Assembly: GCF_015706575.1 (NCBI RefSeq)
Contig: NW_024037071.1
Span: 11,645,774-11,709,773 of the forward strand
Source: Patiria miniata
Taxonomy: Eukaryota > Echinodermata > Asteroidea > Valvatida > Asterinidae
DNA: 64,000 nt
Direction of reading: 5' to 3'
Notes under the pieces: generated by a model
What the model was told of the DNA's origin: nothing
What the model saw: the letters and a program-made list of their open reading frames with translations, nothing else
The model's database searches: none
Translations under genes and position numbers: made by a program
Part shown: one piece after another, positions 57,978 through 64,000 of the stretch
Layout: the number at the start of each line of letters is the position of its first letter
Numbering within the stretch: position 1 is the stretch's first letter

Positions 57978-60660
57978 ACTAAAATTCGTTTCATTGCGCT
58001 GAGAATACTGACATGGTGTAGTCCATGAATGTGAGGGCGTTATTCGATATATTTTGTCCCATGGTAACGAAGTGAAAATGTTGAGAATGGCCCTGGTATT
58101 CAAAGGGATTTTTTATTAAGTCGCGCAAGGCACATACCATAAACATAACTATAGAGGGGTATTTCACAAAAATGAAGTTAAAGTGTTGAACAAAATCATT
58201 GGAAATTTTGACCGAAACTTTCTGCCCATTATCCGCGTCCAGGCCCTAGCCGGTTTATACGTACTTGTTTAAAACCGGCCAAGAACATTCCTTATGTACA
58301 TACATAGTCTGGTTCCATGACCCCATTGTCCTTTGGCAAACACTGCCGGAATTCCGGGTATAAATGTATGTTTAAGCTATATGCATGACGTGCGTAGGTC
58401 TGAAACCCGCCTCGCATCGTGAATTCTAAATCACAATACTGTTTGCGTACAACCAGCCTGTTGCAAAATGGCAATAGCCTGGCCACGAATGTGCAATTTT
58501 GGAGATAATGAGCTTCGATTTATCTCTGCAATGACAAATATTAATAAATAGAGAAATATTGCTGTTCAATATTTACAACATGGTTGAAATGCTTGAAGGT
58601 TGCTTTCATGGAGACACTGATGATTTTGTGTACTTTTTTGAGGTAATAATTAGACAAGCGTGAGTTTCTTGATAATCGTGAGTTCAATTACCGGCGCCCG
58701 TGCACAAAAGTTGAATAGCGATTCAAAAATATCAATTCAACAATCGTGAAATGCGCGCGCATCCAATCAAATTTAATTCAAATGGGAGCTAGTTACCGGT
58801 CCTCATTATCTTTAGGGGTGCACCCCTGCATTACAATTCCCATAGGTACTAGTGCTAAATGCCCATACTTCGAAATTCTTTTAAAATTACTCAGAACTCT
58901 CACAGGTATAAGCTGCACTGCCTGCACAGAAAATTGATGATCAACATGTCCGCTTTCATTTTCTTTTCATTTTTTGGTGGGTTGACCATTGTCTTTTCGA
59001 GGAATTCTCAACAAAAGAAGACGACCCCTATTTTGCCCAAAGCGGAAAAGTAGCTATAAAACGATCCCTCCAAAACATGGCATACTAGCGCCACTTTCGA
59101 GCCAAATTGCATCCAAAATGCTCAGAATTTGAAGCCCCAAGTCCGGGCCAGAGGTTCATAGCCATATCTCTTCAATGCCCAATGAATATGATCATCTTTT
59201 TCTCCAAATATACCCCAAAAATCTCATAGACATTTACTTATTTTAACAACTTTTTTTAATTTGATTAATTACTGCGAAATCTCTTTCTTAAAAATGTGTA
59301 CCCTGGGGATTGGGTGCCTTGAAACTTGCGCGCCAGTTCCTTTGACAAAAATGTCCATTAGAGACGACCAATACCTTGCCGTGGGCGAATTTAATATAGC
59401 CCTTTTAAAAGACAAGCCCTTGAATGTTTTACCCCTCTTTGCTATATGGGGAATATAGGAAAGGGGCCGGAAATTGAGTTTGTTCCCTCTTTCACTGCAA
59501 TTATTGGGTTTTTAAACGTATTTCCGAAGGACAAGGGAGGGTACGAGGCAAAAAGTGTTTGCTGTGATTTAATTCGACCGCGAATCAGACGAATAAGGTC
59601 CTCTGAATCGCGGTTGACCACATATTGAGCTGCAAAGATTAAAGGGGCTCCAAAGGCAAAATTGAATTTGAAAAAGTGTTGTTAGTTACATGTTTTTTTT
59701 TTTCGTTTAAGGGTTCATTCATTTAAGGGTTAAAATACATCGATATTGTCAAACCCGATAAAAGTCAAACCCAAATATTCTCAGCTTGCCATGTTTGTTT
59801 ATTTTTATCTATATATTTTTAGGTTTTCCCGGCCAATTTTGCAAAAAAAGCATTGGAATTCAACTTGATAGTGGCCAATTTGAAGCAAAGTAGCGCCCTG
59901 CTGTCATTCCCTTGGTCCGTATTAGATTTCAGGCGTTTTCTGACATTTTGATGTTAAACACATCCTAAATCGAAGTTTGGTCATTCGGTTTAAGTGATCA
60001 TTCAATTTAGCAGTCGGTTTGGTTTAGGGTTATTTGCATGAGATTCTGGTTTTCGTTTTCATTTCCGCGCATTCTATTTAGCACCTTTCTCTTTGAAAAT
60101 AAAAGTCAACGAAGGTATACGATGCGAGTCTTTTCATTTCTTTCACCTTTTCATTATTTCTGCTTCATGTCGTGGTCCATTTGTGTGTTTCTGACCCCTC
60201 CTCTTGGCAGGTTTTCCCGCTGGCATATTGATATTTCTAGTGCTTCAATCTTACTGTTGTATGGCGATTACAGTAGCGGCAGAGTCTTGTGGGAGACAGG
60301 TTTTATATCAATGTTTCCAAATTGGAACAAAAGCACTCCATCTTATTCTAACAAACGACGGAACGACATGGACCTATTTCGGATTACTTTGCTTACTTTT
60401 CACATATGCTTGCTTAATAGTGAATTCGAATAACCAAACACACACAGCTGGAAGCTCCGGCGAATGTGGATGCTCGTCACATTGTGCAATTTTAATTTGA
60501 ATGCCCTATTGTTGAAACTGCATGATTAAAATGTGAAATCGCATGCTTCTAATGTGAAATTGATTGGTGTTTTTAGGTAATTGGATGTTGATCTCAACGT
60601 GCATTCATATTCGTGCGAAAATGGGAGATTGGTCGCCAATTTGGCCGCCAAGTCTGCTAT
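57978..60660. other. gene-poor interval with isolated TIR-like ends
   Basis: AT-rich DNA with no recognised gene. Single AGGTTTTCCCGGC-type ends occur at about 59820 and 60209, suggesting further degraded members of the same MITE family. Confidence 0.4.
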
Positions 60661-60688
60661 ATTTTAGGTTTTCCCGGCTATTTTAATA

Positions 60689-63134
60689 TAGGTTTTCCGG
60701 TCAATTTCCTGAAATCGTTTCATTCATTTCTGAAAATCGGTCATTCGTTTTCGTCTGAATATGAATGCACGTCTTTAATCCCATTTCAATTCAACAAAAA
60801 TTCAATCGTTTTCATTGTCCGTGCATTCGGTTTTGAGAAACAGACGGCCAATTACGTTACCTGTGCATTCATTTACGCGAGCATACGTTTTCGCGCAGAG
60901 TTCTGGAATACAATTTCGTGAATGTGCAATCAAAAGTACGTTTTTCTCATTCAAAATAGATTAAATCACAGAACGTTCAACCAAAAGTGCCCTCCAAAGC
61001 GACAAAGAAGTCTTGTAAACAAATCTGAATGAACATGAACCAGGCGCGGATCCGGGGGGAGGAGTCAACCCCCCCCCAGCTCTGTCAAAAAAAATGGTCC
61101 ATAGAAAGTCCCAAAAAAAATGCGAACCCCCCCCCCCCCGGCCAATTTCACCAAGTTTTCATTTAATTTAACGCCTGACTCATTCGATTTAGATTGAAAT
61201 TGAAAGATCATGCAGATCGGCATTCGACAATCAAAAAGAATCATTCAATTTCCCTATCTGAGCATTCTATCGCCTTTTAGCTTCACTCGTCCCTTTCAAA
61301 GATGCATTCATATTAAAAGTATCGCGTTGTTCATTCAATTTCGTCTTAACCAGTAGTAAGGGGTTGATCGGGCATTCGTTATCATTAATGGGCAAACATA
61401 TTTCACATTTTGTCAAACATCTTTTAAGACTTCATACGTGTCCGTATTCCTTAGCGTAAATCATATTTGATGACTTCAAACCGTAGATTGACTTTCTTTC
61501 TTAATTAAAGGGTATGTGCAATGAATTTTTCTCAGGAATTCTTTATACGCAAATCTGTGAAATGTAAGAAAACTAAACATTTGATAACACTTTTTGGGTT
61601 AATCTTATTGCAAATGAGCACTTTTTTAACATTTAAAAGGTCCCATGTTTTCCGGACTAACGCTGTTATATACTATGATGTCATTTCATGAAGCCACTGT
61701 TCAGTTTAGGGTTTTTCTTTCAAATTATTCATCAAAATTTGCTAATTGAAAACATTTTTGGGAAAGGGTTGGTCATTGGCTTACTGCCATGTACTGACAC
61801 ATAATATAATCACCAAATAAAAGAAATTTATGACAGCAAAATATCCAAAATTCTAGCAACTTATTTTGCTGAAATAGCCCTGTAACATTAATCATGCTCG
61901 GAATGCCATCACAGGTTTTCTAATGAATATGAAACATTAGCAGAAAAACGGAGAAGGCACCAAAAACACCCCTCAAAATGGAAAATAAAACTTGCAAATA
62001 AGGTTAAATGTGACACAGAGATGTATTTCCAAGGTTTGCATTAAAAACTTTGCATGGGCCCTGTGAATATGGTAAGTGTTCGGTCAGACATACGCAAGAA
62101 AACATTTAAGAAATAACGCAAGAGAAGTGTTCCCGACGGTACAACCATTGCCAAACGTGCCCGATGTCTTGCACGTCAAGAAATCGTCAACGTAAAAAGC
62201 CCCTTGATCAAACGTTTAAACAAGTAGAAAAGATCAACAGTGAAAAAGAAATGATCTTAGTCCCTTTCCATTCATTATTTCGTTGCATCTTGTTTCCCTC
62301 ATATAAGTTGATTTGTAGCATTGTAAATTTTACAGTCATCAAGATTTTGGGAGGGAATGAACCTCGGAGAAAAATAGGAAAAAAATATCGATTAAAAAAT
62401 CTTACTAATTTAAATGACCAAACGATGAAAGCGATTGCCCATAAACGAATAAGACACGAAAAGCATGGTTAGGCCAAAAAAATAATAAGTCGGTCTCTGG
62501 TCAGCGCGCGCGTCGATTTTAATCATGCGCGTCGATCTTTTTTTTTCCAAAATGTTCCGCGGTAGCTCCAACAGCGCCCTCTATTTCCGCACCTCCTCAA
62601 TTTTTTTTTACCAATAAGCACCAAGGAATGGGAAATTGCACCAAGGCAAATGATCGAAAGCACCAATGCAAATTATGGAGGACACCAATGTACATGAGGA
62701 CTCCAAAAGAGCAAAATAGACCCACCTTGTCTGTACAATCCAAGCTTGAAAAAAAAAAAAAAAAAAAAAAAAGCCGCGTGGCCGCGTCAATTCCGGAATT
62801 TCGGTCTGACCAGAGACCGAATATTTTTTTTTTGGCCTTATACGTTATAAGCGCGCAGATGTTCGCTAATTTGAATGCGTCAACCGTCAAAAGGTTGCAA
62901 AGACTTATTTTGAGACTGCTGCAAGTTAAGTCTTGAATACACCAAAACAAAATAGGCTGCCCAAAAACGAAAACGAATATTCACAGCAAAATCTTGGCTG
63001 CCTAAAATGAAATTGAATGAAACCAAATGAAAAAGAAACCCCAATTGGACCACATGTGCAAAACTCACGCGAAATTGAATGGCTGATAATGAAACTGATT
63101 AGAAAAATTCGGAAATTCGGCGGGAAAACCTATA
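60689..63134. mobile_element. longer relative of the TATAGGTTTTCC family with nested MITE
   Basis: Left end TATAGGTTTTCCGGTCAATT and right end GGCGGGAAAACCTATA are imperfect inverted repeats about 2.4 kb apart. The first 600 bp and the last 100 bp have many CATTCA/GAATG words in opposite orientation. The Harbinger-like MITE at 62472-62837 lies inside. No transposase was seen in the interior, and a C-rich GGATCC-type fragment sits at about 61035-61140. The boundaries are tentative. Confidence 0.4.
62472..62837. mobile_element. PIF/Harbinger-like MITE, uninterrupted copy
   Basis: 366 bp, inverted ends GGCCAAAAAAATAATA..CGGTCTCTGGTC and GACCAGAGACCGAATAT..GGCC, flanked by TTA on both sides (62469-62471, 62838-62840). 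The interior is nearly identical to 1750-2105 (GCGCGCGCGTCGATTTTAAT, CAACAGCGCCCTCTATTTCC, GCACCAAGGAATGGGAAATT), so both copies moved recently. Confidence 0.85.
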
Positions 63135-63135
63135 A

Positions 63136-63594
63136 TATAGGTTTTCCCAGCTATTTTAAAACATTTTCAGTCAAATTCACAAACTATAACATTTAATTTC
63201 GTCCGAGAAAAATATTTACACGTTTTTAACAAACCAATTTAGTTATTGACCATTCAATTTCAAAGTTTGGTCACACTTTTAAGTCACTAGGTCGAGAATA
63301 TTCGTCATTAAAGATCAAATTCGTCTAAGCTGTTACCGATTGGCAGCATTCAGATATCGAATTCGTCTTATATAATATCAATTAGACGAATTTGATTTCT
63401 GAATAACAAGGTTGAGCATAGACGAGACGAAATTGAATACTCCGTGACGAAAACGTGTGCTCATTGTTTGAATTTGCTTAAAGTGAATTTGAAAAATTGT
63501 CTGACAATAGACGAAATTGAAAGTGCACTAAATCGATGTTGATGGACGAATGATAAACGTTTAAAATAGCAGGGGAAACCCATATTCTTAGCAG
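63136..63594. mobile_element. TATAGGTTTTCCCGGC MITE, copy 4
   Basis: Left end TATAGGTTTTCCCAGCTATT, right end AATAGCAGGGGAAACCCATA, 459 bp, same orientation as copy 1. It starts directly after the end of the longer relative at 60689-63134. The remaining DNA to 64000 is non-coding, with one more GGCGGGAAAACC end at about 63757. Confidence 0.78.
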
Positions 63595-64000
63595 GATTCA
63601 CCTGGGAATTACGACTATCCACATTTTTATATTTTATATTGTCCTGACCACGTGGTATACCACCCGGGGCCATCTATCACTAGATCCTAGTATGGACCAA
63701 GGTGCATCCACCAGAGGGGTGTCAGTCTTGTGATCCTACTGGAGGGGTTGAAAATTGGCGGGAAAACCTTGTGTGCTTGTGCACATTTACATAAGCTTGG
63801 GCCTAGTAACTAAAAGGCGTGTGTACTGGCTTGCGACTGAGTTACGCAATGTTTTGATTTATTTCCTGAATATTTCAGACAAAAGGTGTCTTCACCCCAT
63901 TGCCCCCTCCCCTCCCCCATCCACCCACCCCTGGATCCGCCAATGAACCTGCCCGATAACATACAAAGTCTGGATGAAAACTGTTCATTGCACTCGACCG

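Overview
The window looks like nuclear DNA from a marine invertebrate deuterostome (amphioxus, hemichordate or echinoderm; I cannot decide which). The reasons are spliced genes with GT-AG introns, cytosolic sulfotransferase introns at vertebrate-like positions, metabotropic-glutamate-type receptors, many short TACATGTACATGT runs, and a very dense load of small inverted-repeat DNA transposons. It contains no bacterial-style operon, CRISPR array, rRNA or intact tRNA gene, and I recognise no retrovirus, LTR element or Polinton.

Layout. 1-1.4 kb: locally duplicated non-coding sequence. 1.4-31 kb: a tandem duplication. Each unit carries one complete six-exon cytosolic sulfotransferase gene on the + strand (gene 1 at 7653-13090, gene 2 at 22971-28123; both 322 codons with identical exon lengths). 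The units differ by insertions: a nested 4.2 kb transposon upstream of gene 1 (1750-5988), a 4.3 kb satellite-bearing foldback-like element between the units (about 15.63-19.89 kb), a mobile composite lying in opposite orientations in intron 2, and a small element in the 3' region of gene 2. The second unit runs into a 500-N gap (30553-31052), so further copies may be hidden there. 31-37 kb: mobile-element remains, including a hAT-like MITE with an 8-bp target duplication, a decayed LINE and a 9-bp-duplication foldback element.

37.3-48.5 kb: two class C GPCR genes in tandem on the - strand. Each is seen as one large exon of exactly 670 codons covering signal peptide, Venus-flytrap domain, cysteine-rich domain and TM1-TM3, and each ends at a splice donor inside TM4. 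No TM4-TM7 exon is visible after either one. 48.5-64 kb: gene-poor DNA with a hAT-like MITE, a LINE fragment ending in reverse transcriptase, and at least four copies of one 460-485 bp inverted-repeat family, plus a longer relative with another MITE inside it.

Most striking points: (i) sulfotransferase gene 2 has Asn in place of the catalytic His that gene 1 keeps, with the frame fully intact; (ii) the two receptor exons may be alternative 5' exons sharing one 3' exon; (iii) the DNA transposons are unusually readable, with target duplications and one paralogous empty site visible by eye.
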